NCBI GenBank assembly: GCA_027486935.1
Contig: JAIXOF010000099.1
Coordinates: forward strand, 1 to 64,000
Direction of reading: 5' to 3'
DNA length: 64,000 bases
Origin: Cyanobium sp. C1_MAG_00004
GTDB taxonomy: Bacteria > Cyanobacteriota > Cyanobacteriia > PCC-6307 > Cyanobiaceae
The stretch's first letter is position 1. Every line of letters begins with the position of its first letter. The notes under the pieces were generated by a model. The model saw only the letters and a list, made by a program, of their open reading frames with translations, searched no databases and had not been told where the DNA came from. Below are positions 38,472 to 48,430 of the stretch, piece after piece. The translations under genes were made by a program, and so were the position numbers.

Positions 38472-40065
38472 CGAACTGCAGGCGAGCCTTGAGCAGCAGC
38501 TGGCCACCGTCGGGCTCGACTGCCAGGGCCAGCCCCTGGGCCGCCTCGCCCAGGGGCTGGCCCGCCAGGCCCGAGAGCAGCTGCCAGGGTTGCCATTGCT
38601 GGAGCAGCTCGCGGGCGGGGGCGCCGGCCACTGCCCAGCGCAACAGGGCCTGCGGCGCCGCCAGGGCCTCAAGCTGGTTCAGCCGTTGACGGGGCGGCTG
38701 CCGTTGCTGCAGCTGCTCCGCCAGCACAGCCAGGGTCTGGGCCCACCAGACCGGCGTGTCGGCGCCGCCGGCCGCCGGCAGGGTGTGGGCTCCCAACAGG
38801 GTGGCCTGCAGGCTTGGGTCGCTGTCGCCGCGCTGCTTGCGCACGGCCGCCGGCGTGATCGCCGCCAGCCGGGTCCAGACCTGAACGGTCTGGCCCTGCA
38901 GCTGCAGGGGTGCCTCCACCAGACCCGCCGCCCGCAGCGTGTCCTGCAGCTGCTCGGGATCGGGGTTGTGGGCCGGGCTGCCCAGCTGCCAGCCCAGGGG
39001 ACCCTGGGCCCAGAGCAGGGGGCCATGGTCAGCAGCGGCCACCAACGCCGGCATCGAGCCGGACTCGGCCGCCAGCACGCGCTGCAGCAGCGCCTGCAGC
39101 GGCAGCCCCCAGTCGGCGGGGGACTGCAGCAGGGCCAGGCTGTCGGCATCGCCGCGATAAGCCTGCAGCAAGCCCGCCGCGGCGGGTCCGTCAGGGGTTG
39201 CGGGGGGGGTTGCGGCGGGCCCGGCAGTGGCGCCGTCGGCCAGCTCAATCCGGGCTTCAACCGTCAGGGTGGCCCCCTCGGGGCGCAAGGCGGCCACCAC
39301 ACCGGTGGTGCCAGGCCAAAACCAGGGCTCGAGAGCCTGGGGTCGGGCGCTGATCAGGGCCACACCCTGTCCCAGCTCGCGCAGGCTGGCCTGAAAGGCG
39401 GGGTTGGCGGCCTGGTTGAGCTCGTCGATCTGGGAGACATCAAGGGCCTGCTCCAGCACCCCACGCCCCGAGGCGATCAACACCAGATCGTCGTTGATCA
39501 AAGCTGTGGCCAGCGGTTGGCTGGGCTGGCCGACCAGGCCACCACGGCCGCTGATCAGCCCCATGCCGCGGTAGCTGCTGACCTGCAGATCGGTGCCGGC
39601 CAGGCTGCGGGTCTGCCAGAAGCGCTGCACAAACCGGCGCGCCCCCTCAGGGTCGCGGCTGCGCAGGCTCAGCAACCAACCATTGGGGGGGGCATCGGCG
39701 CTGTCGGCCAGCAGGGCCAGTCCGGTTTCGGGCGCCAGCCAGCCGGCCAGCTCGCTGGCGTAGTCGAGGCCGGCTGCGGCAAAGGCACCATCGCGCAGCG
39801 CGGCGACTGCGGCGACCGCCTGACGTCGCTGACGGCTGGGGGCCACGGCCCGGGCATACCCCTCGAGCTGACGGCCATCGCTGAACACAAACAGACTCAA
39901 CGGGGCCTGGCGGGGCACAAAGCGGGCCGCCAGCGGCATGGCCAGGCTCTGATGCTGGAGCTGCAGCGGCGAATGGGCCAGCACCCACCACCAGGCCGTA
40001 CCGGCAATGGCGAGCAACGCCATCAGACTCGCCAGCACCACCGCCAGAAACGGGCGGGCCTTCAT
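38464..40065 (-). CDS. DUF3352 membrane-anchored protein
   Basis: The 533-residue protein starts MKARPFLAVVLASLMALLAI, a single N-terminal anchor or signal, and continues as a large Ala/Leu/Gln-rich extracytoplasmic domain. PRQAPLSLFVFSDGRQLEGY and NDDLVLIASGRGVLEQALDV fit the cyanobacterial DUF3352 family of unknown function. The gene is co-oriented with and overlaps sixA. Confidence 0.72.
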   Translation of the reverse strand: MKARPFLAVVLASLMALLAIAGTAWWWVLAHSPLQLQHQSLAMPLAARFVPRQAPLSLFVFSDGRQLEGYARAVAPSRQRRQAVAAVAALRDGAFAAAGLDYASELAGWLAPETGLALLADSADAPPNGWLLSLRSRDPEGARRFVQRFWQTRSLAGTDLQVSSYRGMGLISGRGGLVGQPSQPLATALINDDLVLIASGRGVLEQALDVSQIDELNQAANPAFQASLRELGQGVALISARPQALEPWFWPGTTGVVAALRPEGATLTVEARIELADGATAGPAATPPATPDGPAAAGLLQAYRGDADSLALLQSPADWGLPLQALLQRVLAAESGSMPALVAAADHGPLLWAQGPLGWQLGSPAHNPDPEQLQDTLRAAGLVEAPLQLQGQTVQVWTRLAAITPAAVRKQRGDSDPSLQATLLGAHTLPAAGGADTPVWWAQTLAVLAEQLQQRQPPRQRLNQLEALAAPQALLRWAVAGAPARELLQQWQPWQLLSGLAGQPLGEAAQGLALAVEPDGGQLLLKARLQFDG

Positions 40066-40108
40066 GCAACCCACGCAGGATGGGTCCATCTTGACCCCTG
40101 TGGCCGCC

Positions 40109-40453
40109 ATGACCACTCCCCTCGCCATTCGCGCCCGCCAGCTGCAGGAGCGCCTGCAGGCCGGCGAACCGATCCAGTTGGTCGATGTGCGTGAGGACCA
40201 GGAACTGGCGATGGCCAGACTCGACCATCCCGTCATTCACCTGCCCCTGAGCCGCGCCGCCGAGTGGATGGACCGGGTGGACACCCTGCTGGACCGCGAC
40301 CAGCCCGTCGCCGTGCTCTGCCACGCCGGCATTCGCAGCTATCAGTTCGGCTGCTGGCTGATCGAACAGCAGGGCTTCACGGCGGTGCTCAACCTGCAGG
40401 GCGGCATCGACGCCTGGAGTGCGGAGGTGGACCCGGCCGTGCCCCGCTACTGA
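40109..40453 (+). CDS. Rhodanese-like protein
   Basis: The 114-residue single-domain protein has PIQLVDVREDQELAMARLDH and the active-site loop AVLCHAGIRSYQFGCWLIEQ with the catalytic Cys. NLQGGIDAWSAEVDP closes the fold. Rhodaneses carry persulphide sulphur; the partner is unknown. Many cyanobacteria carry such a protein. The ATG at 40109 fits the family start. Confidence 0.88.
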   Translation: MTTPLAIRARQLQERLQAGEPIQLVDVREDQELAMARLDHPVIHLPLSRAAEWMDRVDTLLDRDQPVAVLCHAGIRSYQFGCWLIEQQGFTAVLNLQGGIDAWSAEVDPAVPRY

Positions 40454-40462
40454 GCAGGCTCG

Positions 40463-40510
40463 CGCTGACACGTTCGCGCTGACACGTTCACGCTGACACG
40501 TTCACGCTGA
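40463..40510. repeat. 14-nt tandem repeat, 3.4 copies
   Basis: The unit CGCTGACACGTTCR occurs at 40463, 40477 and 40491 and is followed by a partial CGCTGA at 40505. It fills the gap between the rhodanese gene and hrcA, about 50 nt before the hrcA start. Copies differ only in the last base. Confidence 0.9.
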
Positions 40511-40558
40511 ATCGCCCTACGCTCGCTGCACATCCGCCGGCTGGAGCACGGCACACCG

Positions 40559-41563
40559 TTGCAGAGCCTTTCTCCCCGCCAACAACAGGTTCTGCAGGCG
40601 ACGGTGCAGCATTACGTCGACACCACCGAACCGGTGGGCAGCAAGACCCTGGTGCGCCGCTTTGGCCTGGGGGCCAGTGCCGCCACCGTGCGCTCGGCGA
40701 TGGGAGCCCTGGAGCAGCGGGGGCTGCTCACCCAGCCCCACACTTCGGCCGGGCGCATCCCCAGCCAGGCCGGCTACCGGGCCTATGTGGACCAGCTGTT
40801 GCCCGCACCAGGGGCGGCCGCCCTGCAGCTGCAACGGGAGTTGATGGGACTGAGCCTGCAATGGGCAGCCCTCGATGACCTGTTGCTCCACCTGGCCCGG
40901 CGACTGGCCGACCTGACGGGGCTGCTGAGCCTGATCACCCCACCGCTACGACAGCAGCGGGACCTGCAGGCCGTTCGCCTGGTGGCCCGCGACGACCGCC
41001 TGCTGGTGTTTCTGGTGGAGGGGTCGGCCTCGAGCACCAGCCTCAACCTGCGCCTGCCACGGGGCCTGGATCACCAGATCCCGATCCTGGAGCGCTGGCT
41101 CAACGGCCAACTGCACAATCCGGATCCAGCTGCAGCACGCTCGCCGTTCGCCTGGAACCGGCTGCCGGCCGAACTGCGCAACAGCGGTGCACTACTGCGT
41201 CAGGCCCTGGAGCATCACGACCATCACCAGCACGAACCGGAGGCCGTGGTGGCCTCGGGCCTGGGCGGCCTGCTGGGCCAACCGGAGTTCCAGCGGACCT
41301 CGAGCCTGTTGCCGCTGGTGGAGCTGGTTGAAAGCCACCCGACCGAGGTGCTGGGTCCTGATCCGAACGACGTCGGCATCTTCATCGGGCACGAGCATCC
41401 CCACCAGGCACTCAGACAGTGCTCCGTGGTGCAGGCCAGCTACCGCTGTGCCGACGGCTCCCAAGGACGGGTAGCCCTGGTGGGCCCGATGCGCATGGCC
41501 TATGCAACAGCCCGTGCCGCGGTGCGCTCGGCCGCCGAATTGCTGCAACGCTTGCTGAACTGA
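40559..41563 (+). CDS. hrcA: Heat-inducible transcription repressor HrcA
   Basis: The 334-residue protein begins with the winged helix LSPRQQQVLQATVQHYVDTT and EPVGSKTLVRRFGLGASAAT, then LTQPHTSAGRIPSQAGYRAY, which are diagnostic for HrcA. The C-terminal part includes VALVGPMRMAYATARAAVRS. HrcA binds CIRCE operators before groESL and similar genes. The start is TTG at 40559. A 14-nt tandem repeat lies upstream; I see no clear CIRCE element. Confidence 0.93.
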   Translation: MQSLSPRQQQVLQATVQHYVDTTEPVGSKTLVRRFGLGASAATVRSAMGALEQRGLLTQPHTSAGRIPSQAGYRAYVDQLLPAPGAAALQLQRELMGLSLQWAALDDLLLHLARRLADLTGLLSLITPPLRQQRDLQAVRLVARDDRLLVFLVEGSASSTSLNLRLPRGLDHQIPILERWLNGQLHNPDPAAARSPFAWNRLPAELRNSGALLRQALEHHDHHQHEPEAVVASGLGGLLGQPEFQRTSSLLPLVELVESHPTEVLGPDPNDVGIFIGHEHPHQALRQCSVVQASYRCADGSQGRVALVGPMRMAYATARAAVRSAAELLQRLLN

Positions 41564-41579
41564 GCCGCACAACCGGCCA

Positions 41580-42698
41580 ATGGCCATTCACATGCGCCCG
41601 CAGCCCGCAGGCCACGCCATCGCCAGATGGCTGGCCAGCCATCTGGCCAGTCTGATCGCGCTTGCGCTGGCCATAGCACTGGTGCTCGGCCTGGCGCCAG
41701 GACTGCAGGCCCCGTTTCGAGCGGCGACCGCCACACGGCTGCCGGCTGAGTCGATCGTGGTCGACATGCGCCTGGCCAACATCTATGGCTTTTCAACCAA
41801 CGACAAGTCCTACACAGTTGAAGGCAAACTGTGGCTGACGTATTCAGACCAGCTTGAACAAGAACTGCGCCAGAACAAGATTGATCCCATAAAACTGGTC
41901 AGCTTCTACAACAAGATCAAGCCCTGGGACTCCGAACTGATCAGCCTGAATCAAACTCCAGAAAGACTGAGCGATGGTCGGCACCGCTCGAGCTACACCT
42001 TCAACGGCAATTTCTATGCCGATGACGTCAATTTTCTACTGTCACCCTTTGGCGGACTGGATCTGTCAGTGATCGTCCAAGCCGAACCAACGCCACTCAG
42101 CACAGCAGACAAACATCAACCAATCCAACTGATCACCGGCGAAGGCGAGCTGGGATCCAGAGTCAACATCAATGGCTACGAATTATCCGGCTGGAATTTT
42201 AAATCCATCCAACGCATGCGCAGCTCCAAGCTCGAACAGAGCCGATCGCTGCCACCGTCACGGCTCGAATTTCAGGTCTCGTATCAGACCAGCTTCTGGG
42301 CAGCGCTTGTCGAATGGATCCTGCCACTCATCATCGTAATGTCCCTGACTCTGTTCGCACCGAACATCTGCAGCGCCATGGGATCTGAGCGACTGGCCAT
42401 CCCTCCGGTTGTGCTGCTCACGATTGTGCTGATGCAGCAGTCCTACCGGGATTCGCTGCCATCGCTGCCCTATCTCACCTTCCTGGACGGGCTTTACGCC
42501 TACTCCTACCTGGTCACACTGGCGATTTTTGTCCTGTTCATCCGCTCAAGCAACCTGCTGAACAAGGCACCGCACGATCAACATGCTGCCGTGGGTCGTC
42601 AGAACGATCGAATGGACGCCCTGGTGCAGATCGGAGCCCTGAGCGGTTATGTGCTGGTGATCCTGAGCTGGTTCATGGCGGAAAAACTTCCCGGCTGA
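41580..42698 (+). CDS. Probable prokaryotic pentameric ligand-gated ion channel
   Basis: The 372-residue protein has an N-terminal hydrophobic leader (about 21-44), then a predicted extracellular beta domain beginning ESIVVDMRLANIYGFSTNDK and including YTVEGKLWLTYSD. Four helices follow: M1 near 238-260 with its Pro (WILPLIIVMSLTLF), M2 near 272-293, M3 near 303-323 and M4 near 349-366. The M2-M3 linker SLPSLPYLTFLDGLYAYSY matches the conserved Pro-x-x-x-Tyr-Leu-Thr pattern of Cys-loop-type channels such as GLIC. Codon use turns AT-richer than in neighbours from about 41760. Ligand is unknown. Confidence 0.72.
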   Translation: MAIHMRPQPAGHAIARWLASHLASLIALALAIALVLGLAPGLQAPFRAATATRLPAESIVVDMRLANIYGFSTNDKSYTVEGKLWLTYSDQLEQELRQNKIDPIKLVSFYNKIKPWDSELISLNQTPERLSDGRHRSSYTFNGNFYADDVNFLLSPFGGLDLSVIVQAEPTPLSTADKHQPIQLITGEGELGSRVNINGYELSGWNFKSIQRMRSSKLEQSRSLPPSRLEFQVSYQTSFWAALVEWILPLIIVMSLTLFAPNICSAMGSERLAIPPVVLLTIVLMQQSYRDSLPSLPYLTFLDGLYAYSYLVTLAIFVLFIRSSNLLNKAPHDQHAAVGRQNDRMDALVQIGALSGYVLVILSWFMAEKLPG

Positions 42699-42760
42699 CA
42701 ATCAACATCGAATCAGCTGTTTTTCTGCGTGGTTTTTTGCCTGTGGGACCTGGGAGAGCC

Positions 42761-44050
42761 TCAGCTGCCCAGACCCCCCAGGCTGGCCCCCAACTTGTCG
42801 GCAACGGTGTTGACGTCTTTGTCGCCGCGGCCCGAGAGATTGAGCACCACCTCGGTGCCCGGGGCCAGGGTGGGACAGAGGGACTCCAGGGCGGCAAAGG
42901 CGTGGGCCGTCTCAAGAGCCGGAATGATGCCCTCAAGCTCGCTCACCAGCCGCAACGCATCCAGGGCCTGCTGGTCGGTGACGGCCACATAGTCGGCGCG
43001 GCCGATCTCACGCAGGTAGCTGTGCTCGGGGCCGACACCGGGGTAGTCAAGGCCGGCGCTGATCGAATGGGCCTCCTGCACCTGGCCTTCGCTGTCCTGC
43101 AGCAGCAGGCTCATGGCGCCGTGCAGCACACCAATGCGCCCCTCGGTGATCGTGGCGGCATGGCGGCCGCTGGCCACCCCCTCACCGGCAGCTTCGACCC
43201 CCACCAGCCGCACGCTCGTGTCCTGCACGAACGGATGGAACAGGCCCATGGCGTTCGAACCGCCGCCCACGCACGCCACCAGCACGTCGGGCAGACGACC
43301 GAAGGCTTCCTGGCACTGGGCCTTGGCCTCCTTGCCGATGCAGGCATGAAAGTCGCGCACCAGCATCGGGTAGGGATGGGGCCCGGCGACCGAACCCAAG
43401 ATGTAATGGGTGGTCTCGACGTTGGTGACCCAGTCGCGGATCGCTTCGCTGGTGGCGTCCTTGAGCGTGGCGGTGCCGGCCGTGACGGGCTGCACCGTGG
43501 CCCCCAGCAGCCGCATGCGGAACACATTGAGCGCCTGGCGCCGCATGTCTTCGGCGCCCATGTAAATGACGCACTCGAGGCCGAAACGGGCGCACACCGT
43601 GGCGGTGGCCACGCCGTGCTGGCCGGCACCGGTCTCGGCAATGATCCGCTGCTTGCCCATGCGCAACGCCAGCAGGGCCTGGCCCAGGGCGTTGTTGATC
43701 TTGTGGGCACCGGTGTGATTGAGGTCCTCGCGCTTGAGCCAGATGCGTGGGCCACCCTCGGGCCGGGCGTAATGGGCCGTCAGCCGTTCCGCTTCATAGA
43801 GCGGAGTGGCCCGGCCCACATAGTTGGCCAGCAGGTGGTCAAGCCGAGCCGTGAAGGCGGGGTCAGCCCAGGCTTCGGCAGCGGCGGCCTCAAGCTCGGC
43901 CAACGCCGGCATCAGGGTTTCGGGCACGTACTGGCCCCCGAAACGACCGAAGCGGCCAGCGGCCGTCGGCCTGACCTGGGGCGCCAGAGCGGTGGCGGCA
44001 CCTTCGCTGGATTGACCCTGACCAAGGGCTCCGCTCACTGCACTGACCAT
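42761..44050 (-). CDS. trpB: Tryptophan synthase beta chain
   Basis: The 429-residue enzyme makes tryptophan from indole and serine. It contains [20 protein letters not shown], the PLP lysine in [20 protein letters not shown] and the phosphate loop [15 protein letters not shown]. The ATG at 44050 ([15 protein letters not shown]) is chosen; an upstream ATG at 44191 would read through a region unlike TrpB. A repeat-rich 416-nt spacer lies upstream. Confidence 0.95.
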   Translation of the reverse strand: MVSAVSGALGQGQSSEGAATALAPQVRPTAAGRFGRFGGQYVPETLMPALAELEAAAAEAWADPAFTARLDHLLANYVGRATPLYEAERLTAHYARPEGGPRIWLKREDLNHTGAHKINNALGQALLALRMGKQRIIAETGAGQHGVATATVCARFGLECVIYMGAEDMRRQALNVFRMRLLGATVQPVTAGTATLKDATSEAIRDWVTNVETTHYILGSVAGPHPYPMLVRDFHACIGKEAKAQCQEAFGRLPDVLVACVGGGSNAMGLFHPFVQDTSVRLVGVEAAGEGVASGRHAATITEGRIGVLHGAMSLLLQDSEGQVQEAHSISAGLDYPGVGPEHSYLREIGRADYVAVTDQQALDALRLVSELEGIIPALETAHAFAALESLCPTLAPGTEVVLNLSGRGDKDVNTVADKLGASLGGLGS

Positions 44051-44466
44051 CGCGGACGAGCTTGAACAATTGAGCCAGCGTAGGCAGTCCCGCGCGACGC
44101 CGAAGCCCCCACCAACCTGAACCAAAGCAGGGGGGCCTTGTGCCGTGGCAAGGGCGAGTGCGGATGCCAGCGCCCTTGTCCAGAGCCCCATGCCGATCTC
44201 GGCACATCAGCATCAGCGTGCCGTGATGCGCGTGTGCCGTGATGCAGGCGTGCCGTGATGCGGGCATGCGGAGATCGGCGGGGGTCTGAAACCACCGCAA
44301 CACCCCGTCCTGAAAGCGGAGCCTTCGTTGAGAAGCGGGGCAACGGTCAGTGAGCGCTGGAGCCAGCGACAAGGCCACCAGCAACAAGGCACCAACGACA
44401 AGGGAGCCAGCAACAAACAGACGGCCCTGTCATGCGCTGAACTGGAAAGACCGGCTTCAGTAAGCG
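44051..44466. other. Repeat-bearing spacer between trpB and the SUI1 gene
   Basis: No gene is visible. A 9-bp inverted repeat (GCCGATCTC 44192-44200 and GAGATCGGC 44271-44279), extended by CCCC/GGGG across a small bulge, encloses three copies of a 16-nt tandem unit. Towards the SUI1 gene, several imperfect CAGCAACAAGG-like copies (44370-44420) give a second, looser repeat. Open frames across it are repeat translations. Confidence 0.5.
44218..44265. repeat. 16-nt tandem repeat, three copies, inside an inverted repeat
   Basis: GTGCCGTGATGC occurs at 44218, 44234 and 44250, each followed by four variable bases, giving an exact 16-nt period. The array sits in the loop of the inverted repeat 44192-44200/44271-44279, on the upstream side of trpB. 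Confidence 0.85.
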
Positions 44467-44793
44467 ATGGCCAAGGGTGGTTGGCAGGAATTCAGCAGTG
44501 CCTCGAGCCTGCAGCGCCCATCCCAGCCCGCGGCGGCAGCGACCCCCAAGGCCCAGCAGCGGGTGCGGGTGCAGCGCACCAAAGCGGGCAAGGGCGGCAA
44601 GCTTGTGACCGCGATCAGCGGTGTCGAAGCGCCCGAAGCCGAACTGAAGGCCCTGCTCAAGACGCTCAAGGCGAGCGCCGGCACCGGCGGCACCCTGAAA
44701 GACGGGCTCATCGAACTGCAGGGCGACCAGGTGGCAGCGGCCCTGGACGCGCTGACCAAAGCCGGCTACCGGCCAAAGCAGGCGGGGGGCTGA
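44467..44793 (+). CDS. SUI1/YciH translation factor
   Basis: The 108-residue protein begins MAKGGWQEFSSASSLQRPSQ and contains the SUI1 core VRVQRTKAGKGGKLVTAISG and TLKASAGTGGTLKDGLIELQ. Bacterial YciH resembles eukaryotic eIF1 and is thought to help reject wrong initiation complexes. An N-terminal Ala/Pro/Gln-rich extension (about 30 residues) precedes the domain. cysC follows after 48 nt. Confidence 0.9.
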   Translation: MAKGGWQEFSSASSLQRPSQPAAAATPKAQQRVRVQRTKAGKGGKLVTAISGVEAPEAELKALLKTLKASAGTGGTLKDGLIELQGDQVAAALDALTKAGYRPKQAGG

Positions 44794-44841
44794 GCGAGCC
44801 AACAGGGACAATGGCTGCCACGCCTCTTGTTCAGCAGCGCC

Positions 44842-45492
44842 ATGACCGCCCCCACGGCCCCCTACGGCGAGCTCACCAACACCGGCGCAGCCACCAACAT
44901 CGCCTGGCACCACAGCACGATCACGCGCGTCGACCGGGCCCAGCAGCGGGGGCATCGCAGCGCGATTCTGTGGTTCACCGGGCTGAGCGGCTCCGGCAAG
45001 AGCACCCTGGCCAACGCCGTCAACGCCGCTCTGTTTGAGCGGGGCCTGGCCTGCTATGTGCTCGACGGCGACAACGTGCGCCATGGGCTCTGCAAGGACC
45101 TGGGTTTCTCCGATGCCGACCGCGAGGAGAACATCCGCCGCATCGGCGAGGTCGCCAAGCTGTTTCTTGATGCCGGCGTGGTGGTGCTGACGGCATTCGT
45201 CTCACCGTTCCAGGCCGACCGCCAGCGCGCCCGAGACCTGGTCGAGGCCGGCGATTTCATCGAGATCCACTGCGCCGCCGACCTGGCGGTTTGCGAGCAG
45301 CGCGACACCAAGGGCCTCTATGCCAAGGCCCGTGCCGGCGAAATCAAGGAGTTCACCGGCATCTCGAGCCCTTACGAGGCACCCGAGTCACCTGAGCTGC
45401 GGATCGACACCGGCAGCCAGAGCCTCGAGCAGAGCGTGGCGCAGGTGCTGGGCCATCTGGCAACCCAGGGGGTCATTCCGCAGCAGGGCTGA
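44842..45492 (+). CDS. cysC: Adenylylsulfate kinase
   Basis: The 216-residue enzyme makes PAPS from APS. It shows the P-loop [67 protein letters not shown] and [21 protein letters not shown] start at the ATG at 44842 ([20 protein letters not shown]). Its 3' end overlaps the PerM-family gene by 20 nt. Confidence 0.94.
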   Translation: MTAPTAPYGELTNTGAATNIAWHHSTITRVDRAQQRGHRSAILWFTGLSGSGKSTLANAVNAALFERGLACYVLDGDNVRHGLCKDLGFSDADREENIRRIGEVAKLFLDAGVVVLTAFVSPFQADRQRARDLVEAGDFIEIHCAADLAVCEQRDTKGLYAKARAGEIKEFTGISSPYEAPESPELRIDTGSQSLEQSVAQVLGHLATQGVIPQQG

Positions 45493-46555
45493 GGGGTTCG
45501 GCCTGCCGCAGCTGGCGGGCCCAGGCATCGAGAAACGTCTTGCCGCAGCTGGCCACCGGCACCGCCAGCAGCAGCCCCAGCAGATCGCCCAGGCCCAGCA
45601 GGCTGCCCAGGCGAGCACCCAGGGGCAGGCAGATCAACAACCAGGCCGGCTGCAGGCCGACGATGCTGCCCATGAGCCTGGGTTGGATCACCTGATCCAC
45701 CACCTGGCCCACTGAAATCGCCGCCACCAGCACCTCGATGCCCGTCCGCGGATCATCGAGCGCCAGCAGGATGCTGACAGCCGTGATCGTCAGGGCGCTG
45801 GCATAGGGCACCAGGGTGGTGAAGCCGATCGCCACGGCAAACAGCACGCCGTAGGGGATCCCCAGCAGGGTGAACACCAGGATCTGGGCACCGCTGAGGA
45901 TCAGCGCCAGCAACACCTGGCCGGCGAAGTAACCGCGAAAGGTGCGGTTCAGGGTCTGACCGACCAGCGGGCGCACAGCGGGCGGCAGCCACTGCAGCAG
46001 CCCCCGGCTGATCGACTCGCCACCGATCAGCAAAAACACCGCCAACACCACGACGATCAGGGTGTTGAGCGTCAATCCAACGGTGGCCCCCAACAGCCCC
46101 AGCAGCCGCTGGCTCAGCTGGCTGGCCAGCTGGCTGGTGCGGCTGAGCAGCTCGCTGCTCAGATCACCAAAATCGGTGGGCAGTCCGCGGGCGGCGGCCA
46201 GCTCCTGCACCCGGGTGAGCAACACCTCACCCTCGGCCAGCCAGCCCGGCAGAGCCGTGATCAGCTCGCCCAGCTGCTCGATCAGCCGCGGCACCAGCCA
46301 CAGGGCCGCCAGGGCCAGGCCCGCCAAGGTGAGGCCGATCACCGCCAGCAGCGCCAACGGCCGGGGCACGCCCAACCGGGCCAGGGTGCGGCTGGGGATG
46401 TCGAGCAGAAAGGCGATCAAGGCCGCTGCCACAAACAGCGCCGGAAACGGCGCCAGCGGCAGCACCAGCTGGCGCAGCACCCACAGGTTGAGCACCAACA
46501 ACGGCAGCGCCAGGCCGGCCTTGAGCCAGGGGGGCAGAACAAGCCGCTCAAGCAT
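45473..46555 (-). CDS. AI-2E/PerM family transporter
   Basis: The 360-residue protein has about seven to eight membrane helices. [60 protein letters not shown] and [20 protein letters not shown] are typical of the AI-2 exporter-like family (formerly UPF0118). Cyanobacterial substrates are not known. It converges on cysC. Confidence 0.85.
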   Translation of the reverse strand: MLERLVLPPWLKAGLALPLLVLNLWVLRQLVLPLAPFPALFVAAALIAFLLDIPSRTLARLGVPRPLALLAVIGLTLAGLALAALWLVPRLIEQLGELITALPGWLAEGEVLLTRVQELAAARGLPTDFGDLSSELLSRTSQLASQLSQRLLGLLGATVGLTLNTLIVVVLAVFLLIGGESISRGLLQWLPPAVRPLVGQTLNRTFRGYFAGQVLLALILSGAQILVFTLLGIPYGVLFAVAIGFTTLVPYASALTITAVSILLALDDPRTGIEVLVAAISVGQVVDQVIQPRLMGSIVGLQPAWLLICLPLGARLGSLLGLGDLLGLLLAVPVASCGKTFLDAWARQLRQAEPLSPAAE

Positions 46556-46601
46556 GACCCTGGCCCATTAGCGCGCGCACCGGATCCACAAGCCCGCCTC
46601 C

Positions 46602-47183
46602 TCAGCCCATGTGATCCAGGTAAGCGCGGCTGCCCAGCTCCAGCAGCCGTCCGTCCTTGGCCACTACCTGGTCGTGCAGCTCAGCGCGGTAGGCCTGGAC
46701 CCGCTCGGCCAGCGCCTGGTCGCTGGTGGCCAGGATCTGGGCCGCCAGCAGCCCCGCATTGGTGCCGTTGCCGATGGCGACGGTCGCCACCGGGATGCCG
46801 GCCGGCATCTGCACGATGCTGTGCAGCGAGTCGACCCCCGACAGGGCCTTGCTCTGCACCGGCACGCCGATCACCGGCAGAGGGGTGAGCGCGGCCACCA
46901 TGCCGGGCAGATGGGCGGCGCCACCGGCGCCGGCGATGATCACCTTGAGGCCGCGGCCAGCAGCCTGCTGGGCAAAGGCAACCATCTCAAGGGGAGTGCG
47001 GTGGGCTGAGAGCACCCGCACCTCGGCACCAACCCCAAGGTTGGCCAGGATCTCGACCGCCGGCTGCATCGTCGGCAGATCCGAGTCGCTGCCCATGATC
47101 ACCGCCACCGGTGGGCAGGGGGTGGCCTGCGGCTCGGCTGCTGCAGAAACGGTCAACGGGCACGGGCGCGGCAAGACTGGCAT
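46602..47183 (-). CDS. purE: N5-carboxyaminoimidazole ribonucleotide mutase
   Basis: The 193-residue protein contains [60 protein letters not shown] and [19 protein letters not shown], diagnostic for class I PurE in purine synthesis. The ATG at 47183 gives [10 protein letters not shown]; another in-frame start at 47213 would add ten residues and overlap nothing. It is divergent from nagA. Confidence 0.94.
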   Translation of the reverse strand: MPVLPRPCPLTVSAAAEPQATPCPPVAVIMGSDSDLPTMQPAVEILANLGVGAEVRVLSAHRTPLEMVAFAQQAAGRGLKVIIAGAGGAAHLPGMVAALTPLPVIGVPVQSKALSGVDSLHSIVQMPAGIPVATVAIGNGTNAGLLAAQILATSDQALAERVQAYRAELHDQVVAKDGRLLELGSRAYLDHMG

Positions 47184-47221
47184 TGTCTCCCGTCCTGGCG
47201 CCGCGGCCAGCACCCTTTGCC

Positions 47222-48430
47222 ATGCAGTGGCTCACCGGCGTTCGCCTCCCGCATGCCAGCCGCTGCAGCCATGGCGCCGACCAGCGCTGGCGGGTGGGCC
47301 TGGACACCGCCTCGCCAGAGCTGGGGCCGGTGATCAGCCGCCTCGAACCCCTGCCCCCCGGCACGGCAGCCGCCGGCGACGACTGGCACGGCGACTGGTT
47401 GAGCCCGATGGGGCTCGACCTGCAGATCAACGGTGGTCTGGGGCTGGCCTTTCCCGAGTTGGAGCCCGCTGATCTGCCGCGGCTGCAGGAGCTGCAGGAG
47501 CTGCTCTGGCGCGACGGGGTCGAGGCGATCTGTCCCACCCTGGTGACCTGCGGCGTCGAACCGCTGCGCCAGGCCCTGACGGTGCTGCAGCAGGCGCGGC
47601 GGGCCGATGCCGCTGAGCGGGACGCCCACGCGACGCCCCGCCAACGCTGCCGGCTGCTGGGCGCCCACCTCGAGGGACCCTTTCTGGCCCACGGGCGCCG
47701 CGGCGCCCACCCCGAACAGCACCTGGCCGCCCCCAGCCTGGCGGCCCTGGCCGAACGCATCGCCGGCTTCGCCGGCGGCCCCGCTGGCGACATTGCCCTG
47801 GTGACCCTGGCGCCCGAGCTCGAGGGCGCCACCGCGGTGATCGCCGAACTGTGCAACCTGGGGGTGGGGGTCAGCCTGGGCCACAGCGCCGCCAACGAGC
47901 GCCAGGCCGCCGCGGCCTTTGAGGCCGGCGTGACGATGCTGACCCACAGCTTCAACGCCATGGGGGGGCTGCAGCACCGCGACCCCGGCCCGGTGGCCGC
48001 CGCCCTGCTGCGGGGTGATGTGGCCCTGGGGCTGATTGCCGACGGGGTGCACGTGGCCCCGTCGATGGCGGTGCTGCTGCAGCGGCTGGCGCCCCAGCAG
48101 GTGGTGCTGGTCAGCGACGCCCTGGCCCCCTACGGCCTGGGCGAGGGCCAGCACCGCTGGGACGAGCGGCTGCTGATCGTCGAAGACGGCAGCTGCCGCC
48201 TGGCCGACGGCACCCTGGCCGGCGTCACCCTGCCCCTGCTCGAGGGGGTGCGCCGCCTAGCGGCCTGGAGCGACGATCCCGGCCGCGCCATCGCCGCCGC
48301 CACGGTGCTGCCCCGGCAAGTCTTGGGCGACCGGCGCACCCCGCGCGAGCTGCTGCTGGGGCGACCCTTGGAGCACAGCCTGCGCTGGAAGCAGACAGGC
48401 GAAGGTTTGCGCTGGCAAGTGGCTTCATGA
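47222..48430 (+). CDS. nagA: N-acetylglucosamine-6-phosphate deacetylase
   Basis: The 402-residue amidohydrolase shows [20 protein letters not shown], the metal-binding Glu in [19 protein letters not shown], His in [34 protein letters not shown] and the catalytic Asp in [17 protein letters not shown]. It deacetylates GlcNAc-6-P from amino-sugar or peptidoglycan turnover. ATG 47222 follows purE divergently by 38 nt. Confidence 0.9.
   Translation: MQWLTGVRLPHASRCSHGADQRWRVGLDTASPELGPVISRLEPLPPGTAAAGDDWHGDWLSPMGLDLQINGGLGLAFPELEPADLPRLQELQELLWRDGVEAICPTLVTCGVEPLRQALTVLQQARRADAAERDAHATPRQRCRLLGAHLEGPFLAHGRRGAHPEQHLAAPSLAALAERIAGFAGGPAGDIALVTLAPELEGATAVIAELCNLGVGVSLGHSAANERQAAAAFEAGVTMLTHSFNAMGGLQHRDPGPVAAALLRGDVALGLIADGVHVAPSMAVLLQRLAPQQVVLVSDALAPYGLGEGQHRWDERLLIVEDGSCRLADGTLAGVTLPLLEGVRRLAAWSDDPGRAIAAATVLPRQVLGDRRTPRELLLGRPLEHSLRWKQTGEGLRWQVAS

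Noticed and set aside
38296-40194. A 632-codon plus-strand frame antisense to the DUF3352 gene
   Set aside because: Low-complexity antisense frame; the minus-strand protein has a leader and family resemblance.
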